A stretch of 64,000 nucleotides of DNA from Shiella aurantiaca (lineage in GTDB: Bacteria; Bacteroidota; Bacteroidia; Cytophagales; Cyclobacteriaceae), in NCBI GenBank assembly GCA_030412945.1, contig JAUHJS010000008.1:157085-221084 (forward strand). The letters are read 5' to 3'. Both the position numbers and the translations under genes were made by a program. The notes under the pieces were generated by a model that worked only from the letters and a program-made list of their open reading frames with translations, was not told where the DNA came from and did no database searches. Below, in pieces: positions 43,896 through 53,320 of this stretch (position 1 is the stretch's first letter; the number at the start of each line of letters is the position of its first letter).

Positions 43896-44107
43896 CTACA
43901 TGCAGATTATAGTATGCCTAAATATACGCAGCATTTGTGAATTTTAGCTACTCTTAATGGCATTCACCGACCACTCGTCACTCACCGACTCCGTTCGTGC
44001 ATTTACCTACTTTCTTCGGAGGCTAGCCTATTGCCCTTGGGCGAAATGCACTAGCTGCCGTAATATTGTTCAGAAATTAATTGTAAAACACAACAACACC
44101 TACACAT

Positions 44108-44848
44108 ATGGAAAACACAACAGAAAAATGGAACAACTGGGACAACAACCCTAAGCGTTCCGGCAGAGTAATCGGTGGATTATTCTTTGTCATCATTGGT
44201 ATACTTTTATTGGTAGACCGCATGGATGCTATCGATTTACCTTACTGGGTATTCAGCTGGGAGACCTTCTTAATCACCCTCGGCTTGTTCATCGGTTTCC
44301 GCCACTCTTTCCGAAATCCTTCGTGGATAGTATTGGTACTGATTGGTACGATTTTCTTGTTGGACGATATGTTTCCTGCCTTTTCCTTCCGCGTATATTT
44401 CTGGCCTTTATTGGTGATTCTGGCGGGCGTTTGGTTGATTATGTCGCCTAGCGGTCAAAAAAAAAAATGGAACAACTGGATGAACAAAAATCCGGAAACC
44501 GCTGGTAGCCAAGACGACTACCTCGATTCTACCTCGGTATTTGGTGGCGTGAAAAAGCACATCATCAGCAAAGACTTCAAAGGCGGTGAAGTAGTAACCC
44601 TCTTCGGTGGCACGGAGCTGAATCTTTCGCAAGCCGATTTGCAAGGATCTGTAGTACTGGAAATCACCAGCGTATTTGCCGGAACCAAGCTGATTGTTCC
44701 TTCTAACTGGGATGTAAAATCTGAATTAGTAGCTGTACTGGGTGGGGTGGATGATAAAAGGGCTGTGAGTACCCCAGGTGACCCCAACAAAGTACTTGTC
44801 TTAAGAGGCAATGCCATCCTTGGAGGAATCGAAATCAAAAGTTATTAA
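44108..44848 (+). CDS. LiaF-like membrane protein (cell-wall stress type)
   Basis: A 246-residue protein. The first 15 residues contain KWNNWDNN, then four transmembrane helices (about 20-105) of the LiaI/LiaF type. A second KWNNWMNKNP follows on the cytosolic side, and then a C-terminal beta-helical domain (about 150-246; FGGVKKHIISKDFKGGEVVTLFGGTELNLSQADL) like that of LiaF/VraT. LiaF proteins keep a partner sensor kinase inactive until cell-envelope stress. The genes for a LytS-type kinase and a LytTR regulator follow at once. A run of ten A residues (44457-44466) lies in the coding region before the second WNNW. Confidence 0.85.
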   Translation: MENTTEKWNNWDNNPKRSGRVIGGLFFVIIGILLLVDRMDAIDLPYWVFSWETFLITLGLFIGFRHSFRNPSWIVLVLIGTIFLLDDMFPAFSFRVYFWPLLVILAGVWLIMSPSGQKKKWNNWMNKNPETAGSQDDYLDSTSVFGGVKKHIISKDFKGGEVVTLFGGTELNLSQADLQGSVVLEITSVFAGTKLIVPSNWDVKSELVAVLGGVDDKRAVSTPGDPNKVLVLRGNAILGGIEIKSY

Positions 44849-44893
44849 AACAACAAACTCAAATACACAACAACACAATAAACAGGTCATCGG

Positions 44894-44925
44894 AAAAGGA
44901 CATCTCGCTGAGGTGTCCTTTTTCT
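44894..44925 (+). terminator. Terminator after the LiaF-like gene
   Basis: AAAAGGACATCTC (44894-44906), loop GCT, then a complementary arm with one G-T pair ending CCTTTTT. It lies 37 bp before the histidine kinase start, so the LiaF-like gene and the kinase/regulator pair are only partly cotranscribed. Confidence 0.75.
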
Positions 44926-44962
44926 ATTTCAGATACTATTTCCTAATTTCCCTTTTCTAATC

Positions 44963-46006
44963 ATGCGTATGGCAACTTGGCTAAAAGTGGTTTTGTATGT
45001 TTCGTGGTGGCTTTTCTGGAGCGCCTTACAAGCCTATGCACTTCATACGCTTTCGTTTTCTTGGGAAAGCGCGCTTAGCGATGCCCTTCTCAGTCATATT
45101 TTACTGGGCTTGGCCGGTGTGGCCGTGGCCAATATCTTCCGTTTTTATCAGCCTGAAGGCAAAAATATTATTTACCTGATGAGTTTGGCCATTGGCCTTA
45201 CTTTTTTGGTTCAATGGGTTTTTCAGTGGCTTTTTCCTTATCTTTTGCTGGGTAACGATATAGCTTATTTGGCATTTGCCCAAAAAGCAGCCCCTTTTCG
45301 GATTGCCTACCAAGGCCTGATGATTGCTTTTATGGTGCTGTTTGGTTGGTTATGGTTTTATGTGAAAGATCAACACCGCAAAAACCAGCATATCAGTGAG
45401 GTAGATAATATGCGCAAAGAGGCTGAGCTCTTCAATCTGCGTCAGCAATTACAGCCCCATTTTCTATTCAATAGCCTCAATTCTATTAGCTCTTTGGTAA
45501 AAATTAAACCCGAAGAGGCGCGCGGTATGATACAGCAACTGTCAGATTTCCTACGGGGAACCTTGCGCAAAGACCCACAGCAAATGGTAAGTCTGGCCGA
45601 AGAAATCCGACAGATGGAGCTTTACCTCTCTATAGAAAAAGTGCGCTTTGGTAGCCGTTTACAAAGCCGTCTGGAGATAAGCGAGGAAGCCCTGCAAGCC
45701 CACATTCCGCCCTTGCTTTTGCAGCCTTTGTTAGAAAATGCCATCAAATATGGACTCTACGATACCCTCGAACCCATAGAAATCATCCTAAAGGCCGAAC
45801 GAAAAAATGACATGCTGCAAATCCGCCTAGAAAACCCTTTCGATTCTTCCACGCGGCAGGCCGCAGGCACCGGATTTGGGCAAAGAAGTGTGGCACGCAG
45901 GTTATATTTACTTTTTGGCCGCAACGATTTATTGCAGATAAAACAGACCGATACGCACTATGCCGTGCTTGTGAAGATCCCCCAAGAAACCAATGAACAA
46001 AAATGA
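44963..46006 (+). CDS. LytS-type sensor histidine kinase
   Basis: A 347-residue kinase. Four transmembrane helices (about 5-135) are followed by a short coiled coil and the His_kinase domain with QLQPHFLFNSLNSISSLV (phospho-His in Q-P-H-F) and a HATPase (LENAIKYGL, GTGFGQRSVARRLYLLFG). It senses within the membrane. Its stop overlaps the start of the LytTR regulator gene (ATGA), so the pair is translationally coupled. Likely input from the LiaF-like protein upstream. Confidence 0.92.
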   Translation: MRMATWLKVVLYVSWWLFWSALQAYALHTLSFSWESALSDALLSHILLGLAGVAVANIFRFYQPEGKNIIYLMSLAIGLTFLVQWVFQWLFPYLLLGNDIAYLAFAQKAAPFRIAYQGLMIAFMVLFGWLWFYVKDQHRKNQHISEVDNMRKEAELFNLRQQLQPHFLFNSLNSISSLVKIKPEEARGMIQQLSDFLRGTLRKDPQQMVSLAEEIRQMELYLSIEKVRFGSRLQSRLEISEEALQAHIPPLLLQPLLENAIKYGLYDTLEPIEIILKAERKNDMLQIRLENPFDSSTRQAAGTGFGQRSVARRLYLLFGRNDLLQIKQTDTHYAVLVKIPQETNEQK

Positions 46007-46749
46007 GCGAAGCAAAAAAAATCCTTCTGATTGATGATGAACCTCTGGCGCGCAATCTGGTGCTGGAATACCTGCAAGATTTCCCCCAACTTCAGGTAGT
46101 GGCCGAATGCGGCAATGGTTACGAAGGGCTCAAAGCCATTCAGGAACATCAGCCGGATTTGATTTTTCTGGACATCCAAATGCCCAAAATCAATGGATTT
46201 GAAATGCTGGAATTGGTTGAAACGCCCCCTGCCGTGATTTTCACTACGGCTTTTGACGAATTTGCCCTGCAAGCTTTTGAAGCCCATGCAGTCGATTATT
46301 TGCTCAAGCCCTTTAGCCAAGAGCGCTTCGCCAAGTCTGTACAGAAATGGTTGAGCCAGCCACAAGCCCAGCCAGCGGCCGTAAAACAATTACTACAAGA
46401 GACTCCGGTAAATCCTGAAAACAAAAACCGTATTGTGGTGAAGGAAGGAAGCGTTATCAAAATCATTGCCCTGCCCGAGGTTATGTATTTTGAAGCCTAT
46501 GACGACTACGTGAAAATCCACACCTCTCAGGGCTTTTTCTTAAAGAAAACCACCATGGCAAGTTTAGAAAATATGCTCAATGCGCAGGAGTTCGTACGCG
46601 TGCATCGCTCTTATCTGCTCAATGTGGCCTACCTCACCCGCATCGAACCCTATGATAAAGATACTCAACTAGCTTTACTCAAAAACGGCAACCGACTGAA
46701 TGTGAGCCGCGCAGGCTATGCCAAGATAAAGGAAGTGCTGGGTTTATAA
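46003..46749 (+). CDS. LytTR-family response regulator
   Basis: A 248-residue regulator. The receiver domain (1-115) has the phosphorylated Asp in DLIFLDIQMPKINGFE, the conserved D-D near the start (LLIDDEPLA) and the Lys in LLKPFSQERF. The LytTR DNA-binding domain (about 140-245) contains YFEAYDDYVKIHTSQGFFLKKTTMASLE and FVRVHRSYLLNV. It binds direct repeats and bends DNA. Its 3' end overlaps the convergent ABC permease gene by 6 bp. Confidence 0.94.
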   Translation: MSEAKKILLIDDEPLARNLVLEYLQDFPQLQVVAECGNGYEGLKAIQEHQPDLIFLDIQMPKINGFEMLELVETPPAVIFTTAFDEFALQAFEAHAVDYLLKPFSQERFAKSVQKWLSQPQAQPAAVKQLLQETPVNPENKNRIVVKEGSVIKIIALPEVMYFEAYDDYVKIHTSQGFFLKKTTMASLENMLNAQEFVRVHRSYLLNVAYLTRIEPYDKDTQLALLKNGNRLNVSRAGYAKIKEVLGL

Positions 46750-47454
46750 ATTTCCCCGTTTGGCTGCCAATCTTTTAGCAAAAAAGCCAATGACAAGTAT
46801 ATAGAGAATAACAGCCGCTGTACTGTAAGCCATAAATATATCGGAATGCGTATGGTTTACTAATGACTGAACCACCCAAAAACTAGGAATGGGTGACAAT
46901 AGCCATATCCACTGAGAAATAAAAAGAGTACTTACAAGGGGAAGTGCCACCACCAGATTGATAATCTTCATCTTGGCCATTCCATCTACCCGTGTACTTG
47001 AGAAAGTAATAATCAACAGAGAAATCAAAGGCGCCAATAAGGCACTGTTGATAGCAAGTATTGTACATTTCCATGTATCGATAGCTACTAAAGGGCTGTA
47101 CAGAAAAATTAACATATTGCTGGCTAGGGTAATAAAGCTACCGCTTGCCATGCGCAATGCGAGCAATTTATCTAGACCCAAAGGCAGCACCTGTAAGGCT
47201 TGAAGGGTAAACTCTTCTCTTTCCTCTAAATGAAGGAAGCCGCTGATAAAGCCAAACATTATGGCCGTTTGCATGCCTGCTCCGGCCATAATCAGTAGGG
47301 TATAGGAGCTAAGTGCAGGAAACCACACCATGAGTTGGGGAACTATCCACACCGCTACGGCTATCACCAGAAGCGGGAAAAAGAAAATGATTTTTAATAA
47401 GGGGTCTCGAAACCCTATTTTTAAGTCGCTGCGGATGATTTGTAGATAGTTCAT
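46744..47454 (-). CDS. ABC-2 type permease (second subunit)
   Basis: A 236-residue inner-membrane protein with six predicted helices, similar in layout to ABC-2 drug or toxin exporters (EERE motif HLEEREEFTLQALQVLPL between helices). Fourth gene of the TetR-ABC operon; its start overlaps the previous permease by 4 bp. Substrate unknown. Confidence 0.78.
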   Translation of the reverse strand: MNYLQIIRSDLKIGFRDPLLKIIFFFPLLVIAVAVWIVPQLMVWFPALSSYTLLIMAGAGMQTAIMFGFISGFLHLEEREEFTLQALQVLPLGLDKLLALRMASGSFITLASNMLIFLYSPLVAIDTWKCTILAINSALLAPLISLLIITFSSTRVDGMAKMKIINLVVALPLVSTLFISQWIWLLSPIPSFWVVQSLVNHTHSDIFMAYSTAAVILYILVIGFFAKRLAAKRGNL

Positions 47455-48128
47455 GACTGCGGTAGATTTTCTAGTTTTCTTTTCAATAAATAGACACTTA
47501 AGAAAAGGTATGCTGTGGCTTGAATGTAAGGCAAAAGCAAAGACAGAAAATTTGTTTCACCACTTAGGGCATACTTGAAGTAATGGATGAGCGGATATCC
47601 TGGAAATAACCACCAAACCCAATGTCCACTATTCCAAAATAAGGAGGCAAAGGGGATTAAGTATGTCATACACAGGCCTACCACCCTCAGCAGGAAGTCG
47701 GTGAAACCTTGAGCGCCATGGCCTAAGAAGAATCCTTGCAGGCTACAAGCCATCACCAGTAGAAATAGGAGAGGCAAAGCAAGCAAAATAGAAGAAATTA
47801 GGCCATATCCTACCAATAGAAAAACCCCACCTAAGCAACCAATCAAAGCCAGCACTAAACTCCTTTCTATATAAATTCTGTGGATTGGCTGAGGAATTAC
47901 CGACAAAGCGCTGAAGGTAGATTGGCTTTTGTCGAGCAGGGCTAGTGTGCCACTATACATAATGCTCATAATCATCGTTTCACTGCAAAAAAGTACCAAA
48001 AACAGTTCAAACGAGAGCCCTTGCCCAAGTAGGTAAAAACTTAGTCCATACAATACAGCCAATACAAGTGATATTTGTATCACATAATAGCGGGAGAAAA
48101 GGAGAAAATCCCATTTGAGTAATTTCAT
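47451..48128 (-). CDS. ABC-2 type permease (first subunit)
   Basis: A 225-residue membrane protein with six predicted helices (for example YVIQISLVLAVLYGLSFYLLGQGL and LLGVV-like core segments). Third gene of the operon, overlapping both neighbours by 4 bp. Together with the next permease it forms a heterodimeric channel for the ATPase encoded upstream. Confidence 0.78.
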   Translation of the reverse strand: MKLLKWDFLLFSRYYVIQISLVLAVLYGLSFYLLGQGLSFELFLVLFCSETMIMSIMYSGTLALLDKSQSTFSALSVIPQPIHRIYIERSLVLALIGCLGGVFLLVGYGLISSILLALPLLFLLVMACSLQGFFLGHGAQGFTDFLLRVVGLCMTYLIPFASLFWNSGHWVWWLFPGYPLIHYFKYALSGETNFLSLLLPYIQATAYLFLSVYLLKRKLENLPQS

Positions 48129-48973
48129 GCCTGTACCGTTTCTGTGGTCTTTAAAAATGCTTCCTCTAGGCTTGCTTCTTCTGAATGGATACTTTCTATC
48201 AAGTTTCCTTGGAGCAATTGTTGGAAATCCGGATCAGAAGACAAATCGCTCATTTCGAAGCAGTGAGCTTGCCCGTGGATATCCGTCACTTGCACCTTCT
48301 TGCTGCCATATTTCAACTTGAGCACTCTTGGGCTGTCCATTTCCTTGATGTGCCCTTTATGTAGAAAAGCCACTCTATCGCACAGTTGGTCGGCATCGTT
48401 CATATTATGGGTGGTCAAGAAAATAGTTTTGCCTTGTTGCTTTAGTCCCTTTATGGCTTCTTTTACTTTATGGGCATAGCCTGGATCCAAGCCCGAGGTA
48501 GGCTCATCCAAGAAAACCACAGCGGGATTGTGCATCACACTGCGAATAAAGTTTAATCGCATCTTCATTCCTTTCGAAAATTCCGACACACGCTTGTCGG
48601 CTTCTTCGAGCAATCCCATCTTATCGAGCCAATAGTTAATCGTTTCTTGTTTTATCTGTGGATAAAAGGCGGAGAAAAATTGAAGGTTCTCACGTGCCGT
48701 AAGCCGGAGGTAATGATTGGGCAATTCAAAACATACCCCAATAAAATGGTAATACTCTCTACCCCAATCACGTAGACTCTTTCCGTTCACAGATACGCTC
48801 CCTTGTTCTGTTACAAGATGCTTATAAAGAATTTTTTGGGTAGTACTTTTTCCACTACCGCTTGGGCCCAAAAAGCCAAAGACTTCTCCTTCAGCAATAG
48901 TTACCTGAAGATTATGCAAGGTGTTCTCCGCTGCCTGCTTATAGCGAAACGATACGTTGTCTAGTGTAATCAT
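48125..48973 (-). CDS. ABC transporter ATP-binding protein
   Basis: A 282-residue ATPase. Walker A GPSGSGKST (about 37-45), signature SEFSKGMKMRL (LSGGQ-like, divergent), Walker B AVVFLDEPTSGLDPG, switch His TTHNMNDADQLCDRV. The C-terminal 60 residues form the extra domain usual in ABC-2 exporters. It drives export through the two permeases encoded just after it. Start overlaps the TetR gene by 4 bp. Confidence 0.92.
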   Translation of the reverse strand: MITLDNVSFRYKQAAENTLHNLQVTIAEGEVFGFLGPSGSGKSTTQKILYKHLVTEQGSVSVNGKSLRDWGREYYHFIGVCFELPNHYLRLTARENLQFFSAFYPQIKQETINYWLDKMGLLEEADKRVSEFSKGMKMRLNFIRSVMHNPAVVFLDEPTSGLDPGYAHKVKEAIKGLKQQGKTIFLTTHNMNDADQLCDRVAFLHKGHIKEMDSPRVLKLKYGSKKVQVTDIHGQAHCFEMSDLSSDPDFQQLLQGNLIESIHSEEASLEEAFLKTTETVQA

Positions 48974-49587
48974 ATATTTTTAATTCCATTTTTTAGTACG
49001 TGAATAAATGAGCGCGCTACCGAAATCACCGCCTCATCATTGGCTGGGGGGAATTTTTGTAAGTATTGATAAATACCACGGTTCATTTGGTAGATACTGA
49101 ACACCACCACATTGTTGGGGACAGTAGAAGTAAATTGGTTTTGGTAAGCGGGAAACTTTAGTATAGCTTCAATTTGAGTGAGGATTTTATCTTCCAACAT
49201 AGCCGATAGGTTGCCCAGCTCGGTATCCGTTTTTTCTTCCAGCGCGCGATTCATAAATGCCATGTGTAGTGGGTAGGCCAAGCCAAAGCGCATGCGGGCC
49301 GCAATATTTGCTTCCAACATATCGAAGAAATCGGGGATGCTTCCATCAAGGATCTGCTTCTCATTTTGCAGGCGAAAGGCAAAGCAATAATCTAGCAAAT
49401 AGAGATATAGCTCCTTTTTGCCATTGAAGTACCGATAAAAACTCCCTTTGGCAAGGCCAAGCGACTGGACTATTCGCGATAAAGAAGCTTCGGTGTAGGT
49501 ATATCGTGAGAATTCTTCTAAGGCGACCAAACGGATCTCCTCTTGGCGTGCTTCCTTTAAGTTCAAGAATGTGGTTTTTGCGTCCAT
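48970..49587 (-). CDS. TetR-family transcriptional regulator
   Basis: A 205-residue repressor. The N-terminal HTH (EEIRLVALEEFSRYTYTEASLSRIVQSLGLAKGSFYRYFNGKKELYLYLLD, about 15-65) has the typical G-S-x-Y-x-Y-F ending. The ligand domain is helical. First gene of an overlapping four-gene operon with an ABC exporter, which it probably represses until a drug or lipid ligand binds. A 20-bp inverted repeat directly upstream (49605-49624) is its likely operator. Confidence 0.9.
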   Translation of the reverse strand: MDAKTTFLNLKEARQEEIRLVALEEFSRYTYTEASLSRIVQSLGLAKGSFYRYFNGKKELYLYLLDYCFAFRLQNEKQILDGSIPDFFDMLEANIAARMRFGLAYPLHMAFMNRALEEKTDTELGNLSAMLEDKILTQIEAILKFPAYQNQFTSTVPNNVVVFSIYQMNRGIYQYLQKFPPANDEAVISVARSFIHVLKNGIKNI

Positions 49588-49604
49588 TTTATCCTATATT
49601 CTAA

Positions 49605-49624
49605 AAGCGACTACTCGGTCGCTT
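49605..49624. promoter_or_regulatory. Likely TetR operator
   Basis: Inverted repeat AAGCGAC (49605-49611), 6-bp spacer, GTCGCTT (49618-49624). It lies 17 bp upstream of the TetR start codon, the classic position for autoregulation. Size and symmetry fit a TetR dimer. Confidence 0.65.
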
Positions 49625-49687
49625 ATGGTTCAAACGCAAGCCTATTTAAAAGGTTACATCCCCTAATCACCTTGTACGGAAGTGCAC

Positions 49688-49713
49688 GTAAGTGTACGCC
49701 ACCGTACACTTAC
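49688..49713. promoter_or_regulatory. Long inverted repeat upstream of a small secreted protein gene
   Basis: Perfect 11-bp arms: GTAAGTGTACG (49688-49698) and its complement (49703-49713) around CCAC. A related half-site, AAGTGCACG, precedes it directly. It differs in sequence from the TetR operator, so another regulator is expected. Confidence 0.6.
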
Positions 49714-49746
49714 CAATATTTGCACATTATACAATGTTTTGATTAT

Positions 49747-49764
49747 CAATAATATATATTATTG
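49747..49764. promoter_or_regulatory. 18-bp perfect palindrome
   Basis: CAATAATATATATTATTG is perfectly self-complementary and lies 53 bp upstream of the ATG at 49817. It could be an operator or simply part of an AT-rich promoter. Confidence 0.45.
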
Positions 49765-49816
49765 GCACGGCCTTTGGAAAAGGGTTGACAGGTCACAAAA
49801 TAAAAACAACAACATC

Positions 49817-50134
49817 ATGAAAAATCAACTCATCACCATCATCGCAATAGGAATTATCGCCATGGTGCACACCGTAGAAGCCGGTATCAAAAACAAAATG
49901 GAAGTAGCCGAAGAGCAAATGCTTATGGCCGAAACTTTAGAGAAAGAGCAGTCGGAGATGGCATTTATGGCCAGCTTCGAAACCGAACCCAGCGTGTATA
50001 TTTATGATGCCAAAGGCAACTTGGTGCATGAATATAAAAAGAGCGAGTGGAACGAGGAGGCTTTTCGCAAAATCATTAATAAATGCGATTTTATGGCGGA
50101 GGTAGATGCTAATTATTACTATCTGCTGAATTAA
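49817..50134 (+). CDS. Small secreted protein of unknown function
   Basis: A 105-residue protein from the ATG at 49817 (signal peptide MKNQLITIIAIGIIAMVHTVEAG); the open frame from 49682 runs through two palindromes and lacks a signal. The mature part is short, acidic and helical (EEQMLMAETLEKEQSEMAFM), then SVYIYDAKGNLVHEYKKSEWNEEAFRKII, and ends with NYYYLLN. I do not recognise it. Such small exported proteins in Bacteroidota are often strongly regulated; the palindromes upstream agree. Followed by a terminator, so monocistronic. Confidence 0.72.
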   Translation: MKNQLITIIAIGIIAMVHTVEAGIKNKMEVAEEQMLMAETLEKEQSEMAFMASFETEPSVYIYDAKGNLVHEYKKSEWNEEAFRKIINKCDFMAEVDANYYYLLN

Positions 50135-50162
50135 AAAATGAAAGGTCTGGTCAACCAAAGGT

Positions 50163-50197
50163 AAAGGAGTCATGCACAGTGCACGACTCCTTTTTTA
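50163..50197 (+). terminator. Terminator of the small secreted protein gene
   Basis: AAAGGAGTC (50163-50171) with GACTCCTTT (50185-50193), then a T run. Faces the 3' end of aceA and may serve both. Confidence 0.8.
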
Positions 50198-50213
50198 TTT
50201 CCCCTTTTATGAA

Positions 50214-51488
50214 TTAAAATTGTGCTTCTTCAGTGCTTCCTTTCAGCGCAGCCGTAGAGGCTAGTCCCGAAGTGATGGTATTTTGCACGGCATCGAAATA
50301 GCCTGTTCCCACAAAGGCTTGGTGCTTCACGGCAGTAAAACCTTTCTCCTGCAAGGCAAACTCTTTCTCTTGCAATTGGCTGTATCCGGCCATGCCTTTT
50401 TCTTTATAGGCTTGTGCCAGTTCAAACATGCCGGTGTTTAAGCTATGGAATCCGGCCAAGGTGATAAACTGAAACTTATAACCCATTTCGGCCAAACTCT
50501 CCCTAAAGCAAAGCATCTCGGCTTGACTGAGTTTAGATGCCCAGTTGAAGGAAGGTGAGCAATTATAGGCCAGCATTTTTCCCGGATATTTAGCATGAAT
50601 AGCCTGAGCAAATTCGCGAGCTTCTCCCAAATCTGGATGAGAAGTTTCGCACCATACCAAATCGGCATAAGGGGCATAGGAAAGGCCGCGGCTAATGGCC
50701 TGCTCCAATCCGTTTTTCACTTTATAAAAACCCTCGTGCGTGCGCTCGCCATAAATAAAAGGCTGGTCGCGCTCATCGATATCACTGGTAATGAGGTTAG
50801 CAGCATCTGCATCGGTGCGGGCCACCAGCAAAGTAGGCACGCCCAAAACATCGGAAGCTAAGCGAGCTGCTACCAATTTATCTACTGCTTCGCGGGTAGG
50901 CACCAATACTTTCCCTCCTAGGTGGCCACATTTTTTGGCCGAACTGAGCTGATCTTCAAAGTGCACACCGGCTGCTCCGGCTTCTATCATCATTTTCATG
51001 AGTTCGAAGGCGTTCAAGTTTCCTCCAAATCCGGCCTCGGCATCGGCTACGATGGGTGCTAACCAATGTACTTCGCCTTTACCGCTTACCGTCTGGATCT
51101 GGTCAGCACGAAGCAAGGCATTGTTGATACGTTTCACTACAGAAGGCACGCTATCAGCTGGGTATAAGCTTTGGTCGGGATACATATTGCCCGATAGATT
51201 GGCATCCGCAGCCACCTGCCACCCGCTGAGGTAAATGGCTTTTAGACCGGCTTGCACTTGCTGCACAGCTTGGTTTCCGGTGAGGGCGCCAAGGGCGGAT
51301 ACATAGCTTTCGCTGTTCAGCATCTTCCACAATCTTTCAGCACCTAAGCGCGCCAAGGTGTGTTCGATGCGGTAGCTTCCGGCCAGTTTCACCACATCTG
51401 AGGCGGCATAAGGTCTTTCTACGTTTTTCCAGCGAGGGTTGGTGTTCCAATCATGCACGAGCTGATCGGTGTAGGCTAAGTTTGTCAT
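50214..51488 (-). CDS. aceA: Isocitrate lyase
   Basis: A 424-residue enzyme cleaving isocitrate to glyoxylate and succinate, the first step of the glyoxylate shunt. The catalytic loop KKCGHLGGK holds the active Cys; metal/substrate motifs are [36 protein letters not shown] and [13 protein letters not shown]. Normal length for the bacterial class. It follows aceB by 13 bp in one operon, allowing growth on acetate or fatty acids. Confidence 0.96.
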   Translation of the reverse strand: MTNLAYTDQLVHDWNTNPRWKNVERPYAASDVVKLAGSYRIEHTLARLGAERLWKMLNSESYVSALGALTGNQAVQQVQAGLKAIYLSGWQVAADANLSGNMYPDQSLYPADSVPSVVKRINNALLRADQIQTVSGKGEVHWLAPIVADAEAGFGGNLNAFELMKMMIEAGAAGVHFEDQLSSAKKCGHLGGKVLVPTREAVDKLVAARLASDVLGVPTLLVARTDADAANLITSDIDERDQPFIYGERTHEGFYKVKNGLEQAISRGLSYAPYADLVWCETSHPDLGEAREFAQAIHAKYPGKMLAYNCSPSFNWASKLSQAEMLCFRESLAEMGYKFQFITLAGFHSLNTGMFELAQAYKEKGMAGYSQLQEKEFALQEKGFTAVKHQAFVGTGYFDAVQNTITSGLASTAALKGSTEEAQF

Positions 51489-51501
51489 AGTTGAAAAGGG
51501 T

Positions 51502-53106
51502 TTAAGGGAGTAATAAATAGGCGTTTAAGGTTAAGAACTCTGCGAATTCGGTATCTAGCACAAGTTCGTCCAGCACCGCTTCGGCTAATTTTATATGTTT
51601 GCTTGATTCCATCTTGCTTTTCCGGTTGATAAGCAGTGTCTGCATCTCTTCCTGCTTGATGTGATGATAAAGGTCTACCGACACCTGTCGGCCATCGGCT
51701 AGCAGGGCTTTATGCCGAATCCATTGCCAGATTTGCGCACGGGAAATTTCGGCCGTAGCGGCATCTTCCATCAAATTGAACAAAGCGGCTGCCCCTGTGC
51801 CTTTCAGCCACGATTCGAGGTATAGCAAGGCAATGCGCACATTTTGTCTAAGTCCTTCTTCGGTGATTTGGCCCGGAGTGGTGGCCAGATTGAGCAAATC
51901 GGAGGCTTGTACTTGTAGTTCGCTTCGACTGATGTGCTTCTGATGGGATCTGTCACCCAATTTCTCATTAAACACCTCTATCGCTACAGGTACTAACTTA
52001 GGATGCGCCACCCAAGTACCATCATAACCTTGCGAAGCTTCGCGGAGCTTGTCTTTCCGCACTTTCTCAAAAGCGACTTCGTTGATGGCCGTATCGGCAC
52101 TGGGAATAAAGGCCGACATACCACCAATGGCATGCGCCCCACGCTTGTGGCAGGTTTGTACCAATAGTTCGGCATAAGCCTTCATAAAAGGCACTTCCAT
52201 GCTGATATGCTGGCGGTCGGGGAGAATAAAGGCTTCCTGTTCCCGGAATTTTTTGATGCTACTGAAAATGTAGTCCCAGCGGCCTGCATTGAGTCCTGCC
52301 ATGTGCTGGCGCAACTCAAAAATGATTTCATCCATTTCAAAAGCGGCCAATATGGTTTCTATCAGCACAGTGGCTTTTACACTGCCTTGCGGAATGCCCA
52401 GATAGGCTTGTGCTTCCACAAATACTTCGTTCCAAAGACGGGCCTCCAAATGGTTTTCCAACTTGGGCAAGTACACATAGGGACCACGCTCTTGCTGTTG
52501 CAGATAGGCCGCATTATGAAACATAAACAGACCAAAATCTACCAAGGAAGCGGACAAGGCTTCACCCTCATAGCGAAGGTGTTTTTCGCTCAGATGCCAT
52601 CCACGTGGCCGGACTTTTAATACTGCTACTTGTGCATGGAGGGTGTATTTCTTGCCCGTATCAGATACAAACTGAAGGTTGCCACGCACGGCTTCCTTAA
52701 TATTTGCCTGCCCTTCAATAATCTCCGGCCAAATGGGCGAGGTGGCATCTTCAAAATCGGCCATAAACACCTTAGCGCCCGAATTGAGGGCATTAATCAG
52801 CATTTTGGCATCTACTGGTCCGGTGATTTCTACTCGCCTGTCTTGAAGCGCATCGGGTAGGCTGGTTATTTTCCAATCCGACTCACGAATGCTGCGGGTT
52901 TCTTCCAGAAATCCGGGGAGTTTTCCGGCATCCCAGTCTTTCTGTTTTTCTTTTCTGCGCTGCAATAAGGCTAAACGCTTCTCTTGAAAGCGTACATGCA
53001 AATGGGCTAAAAAAGCCAAAGCCTCCGCAGACAAAATCGTTTCTAAGTGAGGAGGAATTCCTCCTTCCACTTGTAGGGGGTGTTCGGTTAGTACGACTGA
53101 GCTCAT
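51502..53106 (-). CDS. aceB: Malate synthase A
   Basis: A 534-residue enzyme (A isoform size) condensing glyoxylate with acetyl-CoA to malate. Family motifs include [55 protein letters not shown] and [13 protein letters not shown]. The acid/base Asp lies in the C-terminal region ending [37 protein letters not shown]. First gene of aceB-aceA, with its promoter at 53138-53168 next to three inverted repeats. Confidence 0.96.
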   Translation of the reverse strand: MSSVVLTEHPLQVEGGIPPHLETILSAEALAFLAHLHVRFQEKRLALLQRRKEKQKDWDAGKLPGFLEETRSIRESDWKITSLPDALQDRRVEITGPVDAKMLINALNSGAKVFMADFEDATSPIWPEIIEGQANIKEAVRGNLQFVSDTGKKYTLHAQVAVLKVRPRGWHLSEKHLRYEGEALSASLVDFGLFMFHNAAYLQQQERGPYVYLPKLENHLEARLWNEVFVEAQAYLGIPQGSVKATVLIETILAAFEMDEIIFELRQHMAGLNAGRWDYIFSSIKKFREQEAFILPDRQHISMEVPFMKAYAELLVQTCHKRGAHAIGGMSAFIPSADTAINEVAFEKVRKDKLREASQGYDGTWVAHPKLVPVAIEVFNEKLGDRSHQKHISRSELQVQASDLLNLATTPGQITEEGLRQNVRIALLYLESWLKGTGAAALFNLMEDAATAEISRAQIWQWIRHKALLADGRQVSVDLYHHIKQEEMQTLLINRKSKMESSKHIKLAEAVLDELVLDTEFAEFLTLNAYLLLP

Positions 53107-53137
53107 GATTTTATAGTTTAGGGGTCAGTGTGTTAGC

Positions 53138-53168
53138 CAAACTTAGGGGCTTGAAAAATCATAATCAA
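53138..53168 (-). promoter_or_regulatory. Promoter of aceB-aceA
   Basis: On the minus strand TTG (53166-53168), a 20-bp spacer and TAAGTTTG (53138-53145), a full match to the Bacteroidota consensus. The first GCGAA inverted repeat begins right next to the -33 element. Confidence 0.7.
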
Positions 53169-53304
53169 GCGAAAATTCGCTACTTGATTTTATTCGCTAA
53201 AATGCCTAGTTTAGCGAAAAGGCTCAGCGGCCATTTTGCCTGATTATGGTAAAGAAATGGGCTGAAAAAAGTGGAAAAATATTTTTTTTCGCTTGCTGAG
53301 CGAA
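53169..53304. promoter_or_regulatory. Three GCGAA/TTCGC inverted repeats between aceB and the regulator gene
   Basis: Site 1: GCGAA-N2-TTCGC (53169-53180), touching the aceB -33 element. Site 2: TTCGCTAAA (53193-53201), 8-bp spacer, TTTAGCGAA (53210-53218), perfect 9-bp arms. Site 3: TTCGCT-N5-AGCGAA (53288-53304), 16 bp before the regulator's ATG. The shared half-site suggests one dimeric regulator controlling both aceBA and itself; the XRE protein encoded next door is the obvious candidate. Confidence 0.65.
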
Positions 53305-53320
53305 TGCTAAAAAACACTTT

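Noticed and set aside
49688..49713. LytTR binding site for the nearby LytTR regulator
   Set aside because: LytTR proteins bind direct repeats; this is a perfect inverted repeat and 3 kb from the regulator gene.
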